Shown: positions 1 through 10,207 of the stretch, in pieces
How positions within the stretch are numbered: position 1 is the stretch's first letter
Layout of the letters: each line of letters opens with the position of its first letter
Assembly: GCA_018136815.1 (NCBI GenBank)
Contig: CM030934.1
Coordinates: 5,727,318 to 5,791,317 of the forward strand
Source: Isochrysis galbana
Lineage: Eukaryota; Haptophyta; Isochrysidales; Isochrysidaceae
Direction of reading: 5' to 3'
DNA length: 64,000 bases
Notes under the pieces: generated by a model
Told to the model about the DNA's origin: nothing
The model's input: only the letters and a program-made list of their open reading frames with translations
Database searches by the model: none
Translations under genes and position numbers: made by a program

Positions 1-10
1 ACGAGAGCCC

Positions 11-275
11 CCCCCCCCCCGGTGCTTTTTCCCGGAGAGTCGCCCGACGTAGGTCGGTCCGTCTCAATGGGTTTCCCCTCATTTTAACTTGTGGGGAGTT
101 AGAATGGGAGCCGGGGGCTTGCGAGGGGGGAGATTTGGAAGGGGTGCATAGGTGTATGTATCTGTGGCAACACTCGCCAAGGTGTACGGGCAGGTGCGCT
201 GAGGGCTGTCGTATTGGTACCGGGCTAGTGGGAGTAGTGGTACTAATGCTCAGTCATTTTATTATTATTATTAAC
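11..275 (+). repeat. Dispersed repeat family A, copy 1
   Basis: Closely matches 10208-10471, and its 3' half matches 40501-40655 more weakly. The copies share a C-run, a 'ccggagagtcg' segment, a 'ggggagttaDaatgggag' segment, and a final 'ggtactaaYgctcag' followed by T-rich (TTA)n. The (TTA)n end resembles the 3' tail of a non-LTR retroelement. No coding capacity is seen. Confidence 0.75.
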
Positions 276-280
276 GTCAG

Positions 281-853
281 TTGCACACGCTATGGCTATG
301 CCGTATGTCGCTGTTGTTGTCCGTCCAGCCCTACTACGAATGTTAGATCCAACTCAACGCCAATACCACAATACACCAATACTCAAGACTCAAGCCACAG
401 CTCAAGCCTCCGATCCTCCAATCAATCTCAACTGCACACACCGAACATAGAACATTAGATAGATTGTTGTTGTCCGGTCAGAGCTCCCGCAACGCGCGCA
501 GCAGCGCGCGGGCACCACACCACCGCATTCATCGCGCGTTGCCGAGCAGTCCCAGCACGCCGCGTTCCTCCACCCGCACCTCGCCGTCCACAAATCCCTT
601 GCAGCCGCGTTTGCTACCCAACAATCGCAACACCTCCGTTTGTAACTTTCCACTTGTCGAGAGGGCCCAGACTTGTGGCATCGCCAGAAAGTCACCCAAC
701 CTTGCAAAAGAATTTGAACAAGTATTGGTGTTGGCCTCGCCCTAGGCGTGATCACTAGGTGCATTTTAGGTGTTGTCATTGCGTTGATCTGATCGACGAG
801 CCGCAAGAAACAAAGTCGCGGAATTACAGTGGTGCCGCCTCGTGCAGCTGCTG
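281..853. other. Intergenic DNA, no recognised feature
   Basis: Short open frames occur on both strands, but none has recognisable motifs or a credible start. It holds the downstream flank of the minus-strand dihydrouridine synthase gene. Confidence 0.5.
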
Positions 854-2677
854 CTATCCACACCCAAAGCACCACATGTCGCCGTCTCCACCCTGGACAT
901 CGACACCGTCTTTGGTGTGATTGCTCTTGGATTCCTCGTTGCGATCCTCAGGATGAAGGTAGCCGCACCCCCGTGGGTCAAGCTCCCAGGGGCATCGGCC
1001 GTCGACGTACCTCTCGCGGCAGTGGCGCGCAAAATGTATACGCCACCATGCAACTTGTTCATCTTTGCCCATCGCCCGCGCCCGCGCAATCTCCGACTCT
1101 GCGGGAGGCGTGAGCCCAGGGCGGATGTAGTGCAACTCGTCATCCAACCCTTCGTTGCGCGCTCTTTTCACCATACGCTCCTCCCATGCGCGTCGCTTCC
1201 GCGTGCTCGCATCGCGAGCAACGCTTCGTGCCGCTTCTATCGCTGCCTCCAGCGAAAGTTCCGGTCTGGCTCTCAATGCTGCCTCGACAGCCTTGGTTTC
1301 GGGAGGATCGGCCACAAAAGGAGGCCCGCCTGGTATGAACGCTTCACCCCGACCTTCGCACAGCTCGCGGCAGCGTCGCATCACCCGTTCAGCTCCCCCG
1401 AGAGATGTCGCCGCTAGTAGCGGTTCGAGCAGTTCGAATCGTGTCAGCTCGTCTCGGCAAATCCGCCGCAGATGGAAGGCCACGCAGCGCATGGGCGCTC
1501 CATGCTTTCGTACGAGCTCAAGATACTCATCCGACAAGTCCAGCATCGAGGGAAATCGGGCCTTGGATCCCGCGACCGGCTGCTGGGTGCCACCCACGGA
1601 GAGAGCGGCGGCTGTCGCTGAAAGCGCAACACCTAATTGCGGCTCTCGCTCAGCGGAGGCCTCTGTTGGCACTGGATATCCTGCCGGCGCCAAAAACTGG
1701 GGCAATGCACGCATTTCTCGCTTTGCTCTCCTCGCTCTTCTTCGCTCCTCTTGGAGGGCGTCTGCTCGCCCTCCCTCTGCCGACGGGTCAACCCCCGTGG
1801 AGGCCGCCGTTTGGAGCTCAACCAGTCGACGGCGAGCGAGGCGTCGCTCCTTGCGCAAGCGGCATCGTGTGCTCTCTGTGATGTGAATCGCCCTCTCGAA
1901 GATCGCTGGGTCATCAAGAGCTCCCTCGGCGCTCATCACGCCATCTGCGCCCGTGCACTGCAGCGCCTCAATCAACTCCGCCGCTGAGCGCACATTGCCG
2001 TTGGTGACGACGGGAATGTTCACTGCTGCCTTGATTAGACACACCTTGCGCAGGTCCGCCGGTCCGCTTCGCCTGTGCATTGGATTGCCCCGATACCGTG
2101 CATGCACAGCGATAAGCGCGCATCCTGCGTGCTCAAGCTGCTTGACAAACCTGAGGGTCTCCGTCTCGTCGTCGAGCAGCCGGATCTTGCAGAAGATGGG
2201 GCAGGCGCACGCCCGTGCAAGTGCAGAGACGATTCGGAGGACAGACGCCCGGTCCTCCGGCGTCACGCACAGGAAGGAGCCGTAATGGCCTGAGTGTGCA
2301 CTCCGCTGTGGGCAGCCCAGGTTTAGGTCGATCGCGGCGGCCTGGCCCTGCGCAAGCGTAGCTGCCGCAACGAGGGTAGCGGGGTCATTGCCACAGAAAT
2401 GAGCCACGAGGGGCGCGTCGTCAGTCGTCGTCTGCAGCTCCGCCGCACGGTACGCAGCGTCCTTGGCGAAGCGGTCCGCGTGGATCATCGGAGTGTAGCA
2501 GAGCTGCGCTCCGTGCCGACGGGCGAGAAGGCGGAATGGAAGCTCGCTCGCGCCGACCATCGGGGCAAGAACGAGCTGGTGCGGCGGTAGGGGCCGGCGC
2601 GGAGGCGGCAGCGACACGGCCGCCGGGTGCGGAGGGCGCTGCTTGGCGCGCGCGCGCCGCCTCGCGTCTGCCGCCAT
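854..2677 (-). CDS. tRNA-dihydrouridine synthase, Dus1-like, with C-terminal CCCH-like zinc motif
   Basis: A 607-aa single-exon protein. Dus enzymes are FMN- and NADPH-dependent and reduce uridine to dihydrouridine in the tRNA D-loop; Dus1 acts at positions 16/17. The FMN TIM barrel begins near residue 35 with 'LVLAPMVGASELPFRLL'. The catalytic cysteine is C122 in 'LNLGCPQ', followed by 'GHYGSFL', which fits the Dus1 branch. 'IPVVTNGNV' and 'GADGVMSAEGAL' are the usual late-barrel phosphate-binding segments. The usual HGRT box reads 'HARYRG'. Near residues 555-580 there is a Cx8Cx8Cx3H pattern, like a CCCH RNA-binding finger; I do not know this as a standard Dus1 feature. The start at 2677 was chosen because the frame is open and the barrel follows after a short basic leader. 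The last 30 residues look low-complexity and could be unspliced intron. It is head-to-head with the gene at 3422. Confidence 0.9.
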   Translation of the reverse strand: MAADARRRARAKQRPPHPAAVSLPPPRRPLPPHQLVLAPMVGASELPFRLLARRHGAQLCYTPMIHADRFAKDAAYRAAELQTTTDDAPLVAHFCGNDPATLVAAATLAQGQAAAIDLNLGCPQRSAHSGHYGSFLCVTPEDRASVLRIVSALARACACPIFCKIRLLDDETETLRFVKQLEHAGCALIAVHARYRGNPMHRRSGPADLRKVCLIKAAVNIPVVTNGNVRSAAELIEALQCTGADGVMSAEGALDDPAIFERAIHITESTRCRLRKERRLARRRLVELQTAASTGVDPSAEGGRADALQEERRRARRAKREMRALPQFLAPAGYPVPTEASAEREPQLGVALSATAAALSVGGTQQPVAGSKARFPSMLDLSDEYLELVRKHGAPMRCVAFHLRRICRDELTRFELLEPLLAATSLGGAERVMRRCRELCEGRGEAFIPGGPPFVADPPETKAVEAALRARPELSLEAAIEAARSVARDASTRKRRAWEERMVKRARNEGLDDELHYIRPGLTPPAESEIARARAMGKDEQVAWWRIHFARHCRERYVDGRCPWELDPRGCGYLHPEDRNEESKSNHTKDGVDVQGGDGDMWCFGCG

Positions 2678-3421
2678 TGTTCGCCTCCCCCTGGGGGGGG
2701 GGAAGGAGGGGGGGGGGAAGGCGGAGGCAGCAGTGTGAATTCACAGCACAGAGGGCTGGCGGCCCCCTGCCTTCTCTCTTCCCTGTTCAAATCTGGCGCG
2801 CGCGCCCCTCCCCCCCGTCCCTCCTCTCGCTGATCCTTTCTAACGGAGCGGCGACGGGCGCGCTGCCCCCTCCCCCCCCTCCCCCCCCCCCGCCCCTCCC
2901 CCCCTTCCCTTCCCATTTCCCCCGCGCGGGTCCGGGTTCGGCAATCCTCATCAACCTCCCCCCCCCCCACCTCAATTGCCCCCCCCCCCCCGGGGGGGTG
3001 CCACACCGGAGAAGAAGAGAGAGAGTCCAGAGGGAACGACTGAAGAGAGAGGAGAGGTTGTACTTTAATAAACAGGGGGGGGAGGCCCGGCGTTCGTTCG
3101 TTCGTTCGAGCCGCTTCCCCCCCCCCCCCCCCCCCGCCCGTTCGTTGCGGCGCCTTCCCCCCCCCCCCCCGCGCAGCAGCTCTCTCTGTCTGTTCGCGGC
3201 CACCTCTCTCCCCTCCCCCCCCCCCCCCTCTCTCCCTCGCCTGGCCTCGCTCGCTCTCCCACCCTGCTCCTCCTCTTCTTCCTCTCTCTCTCCTCTCCTT
3301 GCGCACTCATACTCGAATAGATTCCTCAAGATATCAAGTCCCTCGCACAACCAGCGTGGTCAGCCAACCGCCGGCGGAGCCCCACCCCCTCCTCACCCCT
3401 CACTCAGAGCGAGTGGCTCCG
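2678..3421. promoter_or_regulatory. Divergent intergenic region with long poly-C/CT tracts
   Basis: Separates the minus-strand Dus1-like gene and the plus-strand gene at 3422, so it should hold both promoters. Pyrimidine-rich blocks on the plus strand (about 2800-2990 and 3115-3300) precede the plus gene. A G-rich block at 2690-2730 is pyrimidine-rich on the coding strand of the Dus gene. Long frames here are translations of C/T runs. No TATA box was recognised. Confidence 0.5.
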
Positions 3422-3991
3422 ATGGACGACTTCTTCAAGCCTACCAAGCCGGAGTACCAGTTCGAGGGCCGCCGCGAACCCGTCGAGCAAGCGCTCATGT
3501 CCGGCAGGGAGGCGTGGTGGAAGCTGGCGCAACTGTTGCCATCGGTCCCACAGGCCTCAGGCGCAGCTGGTGCCCACGAGGCCTCCCTTCGTGGCGAGGC
3601 CGCCTTCCGTATGATTGAGAACCACGAGGCGGTGCTGCGCGACGTCTGCAATCCGTCTAAAACGCATAACATCATCGGCATCCCGCTGAAGCAGGCCGAG
3701 CTCGTCCGTGTTCCAATGGAGGGTGCTTACTATGCATCGCAGTGCATGCGCGAAGTCTGCCGCCGTCTCATTGGCGATAAGCCGGGGACTGAGGCTTGCA
3801 AAGAGAATCTTGATGGTACCCCAGATGCTGCCAAGGTCTGGGTCGCCACCTGTCTTTACCTTATGTGCCGTATCCAGGCTCACAAAGACGAGATGCCCGG
3901 ACGTGCGCCTGACTACGCGTACAACGCGGTCTTCCCCATGCGGGCTGTCCTGCAAGAGGTTGCCCTGCATGCCATGGGCATGGGCCCGTAG
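3422..3991 (+). CDS. Conserved-looking hypothetical protein, 189 aa
   Basis: The open frame begins upstream at 3299, but the start at 3422 ('MDDFFKPTKPEYQFEG') is preferred because the preceding residues look like translated pyrimidine-rich leader. The protein is soluble and mostly helical, with no signal peptide or membrane segment. It has paired cysteines ('YYASQCMREVCRRLIG' and 'CLYLMCRIQAHKDEMPG') and a motif 'DAAKVWVATCLYL'. I do not recognise the family. Even amino-acid composition and GC-rich third positions support a real gene. It shares a divergent promoter region with the Dus1-like gene. Confidence 0.7.
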   Translation: MDDFFKPTKPEYQFEGRREPVEQALMSGREAWWKLAQLLPSVPQASGAAGAHEASLRGEAAFRMIENHEAVLRDVCNPSKTHNIIGIPLKQAELVRVPMEGAYYASQCMREVCRRLIGDKPGTEACKENLDGTPDAAKVWVATCLYLMCRIQAHKDEMPGRAPDYAYNAVFPMRAVLQEVALHAMGMGP

Positions 3992-4242
3992 ATCAGCGAA
4001 CTGCTTAGCAGATATGTCTCCTGTGCGTTTGAGACTGGAACCGCTCAGGATATCGAACGGATGGAATATTTCTTTGGAATTTGTTTTGATCTAATGGAGC
4101 CTACGGTAGCTCTTAGAGACGGAGCTGCGGTAGGGTGGCCGCGAGCATCGGGGCGTAGGTGGCCGGCTATCTCCACAGAATGGCGTGAGCGGTGGGAACT
4201 CGGTGGGAGCGCGCTATCTGTCTCTATCGCCATCGCGCGCAG

Positions 4243-4382
4243 CTACTTTTATAAGTAGCAGGCCAATGGGGGATGGGGGCCTCGCGCCCCCCTCTCTCCT
4301 TCGCAGACACCCCCTGGGGGTCCTGGGTGGGCCTGCACAACCATCCTCAGCCCCTGCCTGCTGGCGGGGGCTGAGCTGACAT
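4243..4382 (+). repeat. Dispersed repeat family B, head only (subtype B1)
   Basis: Shares an ordered head with 9553-9670. It starts with a small hairpin (left arm CTACTT, loop TTAT, right arm AAGTAG, 4243-4258), then a G-run/'ctcgcg'/C-run hairpin, then a 13-bp stem at 4346-4358/4363-4375. The body seen in other B copies is absent. Confidence 0.7.
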
Positions 4383-4400
4383 CACATCTGTCCAAAAAAG

Positions 4401-4441
4401 AAGTTCTGAAGATTCCGGGCTAACACCTACGACAGTCTAGG
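4401..4441 (+). repeat. 41-bp direct repeat, copy 1
   Basis: Identical over 41 bases to 8426-8466. It begins 'aagttctgaagattccggg' and ends 'gacagtctagg'. It lies about 80 bp upstream of the LINE hairpin at 4524. A shorter inverted echo of its first part lies near 10975. Confidence 0.8.
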
Positions 4442-4523
4442 ATTCCATCACAATTCACACAATTCCCCCTACAGCAGATCTCAGATCTCTCGTTGGCCTC
4501 GTTTTTTTCTCTATTCCCCTCAA

Positions 4524-5586
4524 CTATCAGTAAACTGATAGGGTCATGGAGCGCGCGCCGCCGCCCTCCCTCGCTGCCGCTGCCCTCGCCGAGATGGACG
4601 AAGGCTTGAGTGACACGCCGCTGTCGCCGAAGCGATCGCGACAGGACGACCCTCCCAGCCAGGTGGGCACAGGAGCCAGCCTGCCACGCCCGCGAACCAC
4701 CGCGAACGCCACGAACAAGGCTGCCATGCTGGCAGCAGCCAGCATGCAGCACACCTCCAACACAACACACAGCCACACCAGCCACACCACACCAGTGGGA
4801 CGCGTCCAAAGGGAAGGCCTCCGGGCTGGGACCCTACACAACCGCGGTACCGCCCTCGCGCTCCGGCGCGAGGGGCCGGCCCGGCACCATCTACAGCAGA
4901 ACCCCAATGGGGAAATGCCGCATCAAAGCAAAGAGTTGGACAAAGAGCAGACAGGTCCCCTCAGCAAGGGGCACAGGAGCACAAAGGGGGGCAGACCAGG
5001 AGGGATGCTCCCCAATGCCTACGAATGCCAAACGGACAAGCGAGCCTTGGGCGCGCGAACGTCGCAAGCGTCACAAGCCCATGAGGCCCACCACAACAAA
5101 CATCACCTTGAGAGAGAGCCTACACAAAGCACAATCCACACGAGACCCTCGGAAAGGGACGACAACATAGCGGAAACATCGAGCCACATGGACGCCCGAA
5201 AGACGAAAACATATGCAAGGCTAACCCCACCCTCCGCCCCGGCCACACGGGTGGCCCTCCTAGACGAAGACTTAGAGCCCGAACCCGAGGGGGAGGTAGA
5301 GAACGCAGAAACAGACACAAGGAAAGCGGAAGGCGAAGAAGGATATGGGAACGCCCACGGCCCCAAACTAAGATCCGCGATAAACGAGATGGGACTTATA
5401 GACGCATACAACTTGGTCAACGGGAACGCGAGAGGAGGCTTCACAAGACTCTCGGGGACAATACACACAAGAATAGATAGAATATACACGCCCATCACGT
5501 GCTCCAACATAAACCGGCAGACCATCGGCCCGCACCCGGCACTCTTCACGGGGAAAGGTGTTGTATACATAACTATGGACATTTGA
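4524..5586 (+). mobile_element. Non-LTR (LINE-like) retrotransposon fragment: 5' end, first ORF and endonuclease remnant
   Basis: A 346-codon frame from the ATG at 4546 begins 'MERAPPPSLAAAALA'. Its first ~110 residues match the frame at 10592-10942. The middle is low-complexity and polar. The C-terminal part (residues ~275-325) has 'INEMGLIDAYNLVN' and 'GFTRLSGTIHTRIDRIY', which resemble the end of an APE-type retrotransposon endonuclease (GLIDAYR... SRIDRIY). No reverse transcriptase follows, so this copy is internally deleted and 3'-truncated. A hairpin (stem CTATCAG/CTGATAG, loop TAAA, 4524-4541) sits immediately before 'gggtcATGG'. Other heads are at 10570 and 35952 (minus). The last codons run into repeat F. 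Confidence 0.75.
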
Positions 5587-5628
5587 TCGCTCAATTCGAC
5601 TGATGCCCCACAATTGACGGAACGACAC
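5571..5628 (+). repeat. Dispersed repeat F, copy 1 (inverted twin at 43687-43744)
   Basis: About 58 bp with only a few mismatches to the reverse complement of 43687-43744. The core is 'gatcgctcaattcgact' followed by 'cccacaattgacggaacg'. It lies at the broken 3' side of the LINE fragment. Confidence 0.75.
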
Positions 5629-5947
5629 TTTATTTCCCATCTACCATCTAGGGTCTAATATATATATATTATATATACCTGAAGGGAGGGTTTTGGACTT
5701 GGACTTCCTGAGAGAAGGAAAGGAAGACGAAGAAGATGGACGAAGATGAAGACGAGGGAGCATGGAAGCCGTGCGCCATGCGTATGATTGCGGTTGGTTG
5801 GCATTTGCAACATGCAATATTATGCATCAATATGCACATGTGTATGTGTGGCAACGGACTCAATTGTCAATTATACAGTGTTATGTTTACATACATTCGC
5901 GTATTATTGTAATCGGGTCATGGCTCAACTTTAGTTATGTCCCATAT
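5629..5947. other. Intergenic, AT-rich, no gene
   Basis: Contains a short TA-rich stretch near 5657-5680 and purine-rich DNA near 5710-5760. Nothing else was recognised. Confidence 0.5.
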
Positions 5948-6080
5948 TCGAGGCGGGAGGGGTTTGTTCGGAGGGGGGAGGCGGCTGGCGGGGCGGGTAG
6001 GGGGGACCCTGCGGGATCCTTGGACACCCATGGGAGATGGAAAATAGTGGTTAAAGAGTGAGTGCCCAGGGGCTATTATT
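5948..6080 (+). repeat. Dispersed repeat family D, copy 1
   Basis: Matches 11200-11336. Both have a G-rich head, then 'atccttggacaccca', then 'gaaaatagtggttaaa', then 'gtgagtg', ending near an ATT/ATA-rich tail. A short echo ('gtgagtgaccgggctaa') also occurs near 46192. Confidence 0.7.
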
Positions 6081-7002
6081 GGACGCGATGGCCGTTCTCC
6101 TCGAGGACCAGCGATGGGGAAGCGCACCGGTTTCGGCGAGTAAGGAGTTGAAGGAGCGAGCGACGAGCCCGGCGGAGGTTGTCTGTTTCGCGTCCTCCGG
6201 CCCCCCCGGCCCCCGGACACATCCACCCCCGCGTGTGGGAAGTCCGGGGAGCTTTGTTGAGGGCGTCTCACGAGAGGTGAAGTTGAGATTCGGACGGGGC
6301 AGCCGTATGTGAGCAAGCCCCCCCCCCCGGTACTCGAGTAGCAGGAGTAGGTAGAGAGGAAAGGCGGGGGTGGGGTGGGGGGCGGGGGGAGAATCGGACC
6401 TCCGAGTCTCGCCGCCGGAGGGAAAGAAGAAGAATCGGCTCTCTCCGCACTCTCCGCTGCGCGAGCTCGCGGTGCGCTGGGCAAGGATGAGCAAGGAGAA
6501 GGGAGGTCAGGTCTCTTTCTCTGTGTCTCTCTCTCCTACGAGAGAGATTCCCTCTCCTGCCCCGTTTCCAACGGACGAGAGGAGAGGGGGGGGGGGGGGG
6601 GGGGGAAGGCGCGGGGGGCCGAGGGGGGGGGGGGGGGGGGGGCACCGGCGGGGGGAAGAGAGAGGGAGTTGGGGCGAATGAAACGAACCTCAGCGTCGTT
6701 GGGACGGAGAGTGGGGCGGAAGAGCGTCTGGGGGGGAGGGGCTTGGGACGAGAGCGGAGAAACGAGAGAGGGGGAGAGAAGGAAAGAGAGGGTGGAGGAG
6801 GGAGGCGCGCGTGGCGGGGGAGGGTGTGTGAGCCAGGGAGGCACGGGGGCCTGCGGGCGTGGGGGCGGCGAGTAGGCCTCGACGGACACCGCCCAACCAG
6901 CGGATTGCGCTGCGCACCAAGATAGGCCGCCGAGCATAGCCCCTCGGACCCTCTCCCCTTCCTCTTCCCACCTCGCCCGCCCCGGGGGAGCTTGCGAGGC
7001 CA
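6081..7002. promoter_or_regulatory. Upstream region of the receptor gene, G-rich with a pyrimidine tract next to the start
   Basis: Contains G-runs at 6585-6645 and a pyrimidine-rich stretch at about 6945-6985 immediately before the ATG at 7003. Long open frames here are translations of G/C runs and are not believed. Confidence 0.4.
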
Positions 7003-8365
7003 ATGCTCATCGAAGATATCCCCAACAACGTCTCGCGCTACGAGCTCCACAATGTGATGCCGCAGCCGGACGAATTGTACGCTATGTGGGCTGGATGGAT
7101 GGCCGTCAGTCTCATCGCATCTAGCGCCTCCGCCTTCCTCTTCTTCACCATCTTGACGTCGAGTAAGCTCCGTGCCGTCGCGTTCAACAAGTACCTTGCG
7201 GCGCTCACGGTGCCAGATTTTGTGCTCAACTTCTTCAGCTTCTGCACGTATTCTAACCGCCTCATCACGAGGGAGCCCAGCGTCAGCGGACCCGGGTGAG
7301 ATTCTCCTCAGCATGCATTGCGCGCGCACACTTGCTGCGTCGCGCCTGTCGGTCGGCCGCCGATTGACTATGTTTGCTAGGCATACGTGTACTGGTACGG
7401 ACGCAAGGTTTTGACTCAAGTTGAACTACTGGTCACCCCGGATGCCCTTGCGACAAGGCCTGATCTCCCCTTCTTGGCCCATCTTCAGATGCGACTGGGA
7501 ATCTTTCTATCACGTGTTTTCGTTCTCGGGCTCTTTGTGGCTCAACGCGATTGTTGCTCGTGAGGTCTATGTGCTGCTGAGAAAGACGAAAGCTCTTCAA
7601 ACCTATCAACAACCACCAAACCGGGACGTGCTCAGAAAGATCTCGCTAGCAGCCGTCATCGGCCTGATTATAGGATGCCTACCCATGATGAGGCTTTTCC
7701 CCCTCCGGATCAGCAGTCTTCGCGGCATCACTTGCTTACCTCTCGACTACGACACAAGCTCCACGATCTTCTTCTGGCTAGCGTACTTTCCTCTTATTTC
7801 TGGGATCCCTAGCACGTACGTCATCTACCTGGGATACTCTACGTGGCGCGAAGGGCTCTTGAATTGGACGCCGCGGTCGTCGTACCGAACACGGGGTCCA
7901 TCCAGCAGATCGAGCGAATGTTCAACGAAAGAGCTCTCGATAGACCCCAATCCGGCCGTGGCGCATCAAGGACGGAAAGCTCGCCAACTCCAACAGCTGA
8001 TCGTCTACTTCATGCGTATCTTTTTCATGATTATAGCGGTGTGGGGCCCCGTCCTCGCATTGATCTACGTGTTTGCGTTGCGCTCGCCATGGCCGATCTT
8101 TGCTGGCGGCATGTTAGGGCATATGCAAGGGCTGATATCCGTCATGATCAGCATGACTAAGGCGGATATCCGAGACGCAGTGCTAGGCTACAAATGCTGC
8201 CTGAGGCGAATCAACAAGCCAAAGGTGGCCCCACATCACGACGCGGCTGTATCCAAGGGCAGTGTGGCGCGAGACTATCTGCACGAGGGGGAACTGAACT
8301 GCGAAGCTTATGGCGAGGGGCAAGGGGAGGAAGAAAAACATGGGGTGGAAGGAAGGGAGAGCTAG
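7003..8365 (+). CDS. Seven-transmembrane GPCR-like protein, two exons
   Basis: Exons 7003-7295 and 7489-8365 join through a 193-bp GT-AG intron (donor gg|GTGAGA, acceptor TTCAG|atgcg) in matching phase, giving 389 aa. Helices are visible at 'WAGWMAVSLIASSASAFLF', 'YLAALTVPDFVLNFFSFCTY', 'ESFYHVFSFSGSLWLNAIVA', 'ISLAAVIGLIIGCLPMM', 'STIFFWLAYFPLISGIPS', 'YFMRIFFMIIAVWGPVLALI' and 'FAGGMLGHMQGLISVMISMT'. The 'CDWESFYHVFSFSGSLWLNA' element after the junction recalls helix III of cAMP-receptor/secretin-like protist GPCRs. Helix VII ends in a basic segment, then an acidic cytosolic tail. The ligand cannot be told. Neither exon alone carries seven helices, which supports the join. Confidence 0.8.
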
Positions 8366-8425
8366 CTCTAGGGTCTATGTGTAAGCACATCCATATTACA
8401 AGATACTCGACCGTGCCTCAAACAA

Positions 8426-8466
8426 AAGTTCTGAAGATTCCGGGCTAACACCTACGACAGTCTAGG
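8426..8466 (+). repeat. 41-bp direct repeat, copy 2
   Basis: Identical to 4401-4441. The two copies bracket the LINE fragment, repeat D and the receptor gene. It lies about 60 bp after the receptor stop codon. Confidence 0.8.
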
Positions 8467-8861
8467 TTTCTCTACTTGACTACCGACATCGCCCTTACCC
8501 TTATCTCCCCCCCCCTGCCAGAGGCTGCAACCTCAGGTTTGATTGTTTTCTTGGCAACTACCCCCATGTGGATGGGACTGACCTCCCAACCCGTTTGAGA
8601 AGTCTCCGAAGAAAATCTCCGATTATGTAATAAGTCTGCATGCCAAATTTGTCTGCCAAAGATTTTGTATTTGCCGCGATCGGGGTCATTGCCTTTTTCG
8701 TATAAGTAAGTATAAGTATTCCTTGTTCCTTGTTACTTGTTATAGTTATTACGTATACGTTTCATAATTATCCCCATCATCGAATGCCGATCTGGATATG
8801 GTGTACGGAATGTGCCTCGGCCCGTCAAACGTATGGGTGATACGCGTGCCACTCCCCCCCC
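8467..8861. other. Intergenic, no recognised feature
   Basis: AT-richer than the flanks, with short repeats such as 'ttccttgttccttgttacttg' spread near 8719. No gene was recognised. Confidence 0.5.
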
Positions 8862-8999
8862 CAAGTCGCGTTCCGTCAAAAGAGGGCCAGGTGATTTGTT
8901 TTTTCACCCAGAAGTGCTTGTTTTCTTTTAGGTAGGAATGCCACAACCACAACAATTCCCCAGAGTATTATTATTACGAAGATGAGTACAAAGCTAATC
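8862..8999 (+). repeat. Dispersed repeat E, copy 1 (inverted twin at 46384-46500)
   Basis: Starts 'caagtcgcgttccgtc' and ends 'gatgagtacaaagctaat'; the reverse complement of 46384-46500 has both blocks and the 'gtgcttgttttctttt' core between them. It is non-coding. Confidence 0.75.
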
Positions 9000-9552
9000 T
9001 GTCGTATTCCATACGATGACAGACTTTTACTTATAACCTGTGGGTTATTGTTAAGCCTCAAGGTCTCGTCGATTGGTATACCGCCTCTTCTCTTACTTTC
9101 TCTCGATGTCATCAAACGTTCCATGACTGTCTTCTGCCTTCTCTCGTCCATTGATCGTAGCTCCCCCAGCGAGGTCTGCCCTCGTTGTGCCGACCCCTCT
9201 GTCGCATGTCTGCGCGTTGCTGAATTGCCCTGGTGCCGACGCCTTGCTGTCCGTCCAGGTGTGGTTAGTTTTCGCCCAGTTTGGTTTAGTTTGTGTGGTT
9301 CTGTGTCCTCGATCTTTTTTGAGTCCTTGCGTTGTAGTCTCCCGTGCCTACCCCGGACCTAAGAAGCTCTCATTCTCATTCTCTCTCTTCCACTAGCTCG
9401 CTAGCTAGCCTCGCCTCTACTCTCCGACCCATCGTCCAAGCGAGCGCTTGTCGACGTCAATCGGGCCGTGGCCCTGGGCGTCGGGCCGGATCGAATCGAG
9501 GGATTCCTGCGGTGCGAGGGGCCAGGATGGGTCAATACGAATTCGCGCGGAA
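9000..9552. other. Intergenic, no recognised feature
   Basis: Frames here have no recognisable motifs. CT-rich DNA lies at 9365-9420. Confidence 0.45.
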
Positions 9553-9960
9553 CCTACTTTTATAAGTGGGGGTCAATGGGGGCCTCGCGCCCCCCTCTCT
9601 CCATCGCGGACACCCCCCGGGGTGGGCCCGTACAATCAACCCCAGCCCCTGCCCTTTGGCAGGGGCTGGGCAATCAACACTCTGGCCCAGACCCCTAGTG
9701 GGCGCGGGCCGAGACTCGCACTCCCACGCCCAGCATGGGCCTGCCCTCGAGCTGACTCCCCCCCCTCCCCTGGTCGCCAGGCATACAGAGGCCACTGGGA
9801 GGCTCCAATGGCCAGCGTGGCAAGCGTGGGAGAGGCAGGGGGGCCAGGGGCTGAGCCCCAGCCTCCACTGCCCCCTGAGCTGCCCTTGCTGGCCCTCTGG
9901 GAGCCCCCAAAGGCCCTCTGAGAGCAGGCCGTGGCGCGCCGCATGGCGACGCGCCGCAGG
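9553..9960 (+). repeat. Dispersed repeat family B, long copy (subtype B1)
   Basis: The head has a short hairpin at 9553-9570 (loop TTAT) and a perfect 13-bp stem at 9641-9653/9658-9670 with loop CTTT. The GC-rich body (9736-9960) matches, in order, the body of the copy at 30612-31040 and, reversed, 58920-59075. The open frames over it are incidental. Confidence 0.75.
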
Positions 9961-10207
9961 GAGAGGGGCGGAGGAGAATGGAGAGAGGGAGAGGGGGGAA
10001 TTTGCGCCCCCCCCGATGGAGTGCGGTAAGAAACGGGCCCCGTTTGCGTTAGCAAACGGGCGAAGGGGGCGGCTGGCGACAGGAGGGGCGAGAAGAAGGG
10101 AGTGGCTCAAGACGTCCCTGTGGCAGGTATCGGGGGGCGCAGTCATTTATTTCTTCGAGGACTGCTCGCGGCGCGAGCTGTAAGGGCCGTTCTGCTTCAC
10201 GACGAGA

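Noticed and set aside
6058-6995. Gly/Arg-rich or Pro-rich frames upstream of the receptor gene
   Set aside because: Produced by G-runs; no motifs and overlapping frames on both strands.
9566-10183. 205-aa plus frame and opposing minus frames in the 9.5-10.2 kb region
   Set aside because: They overlay repeat B, whose other copies have different frames, so coding is unlikely.
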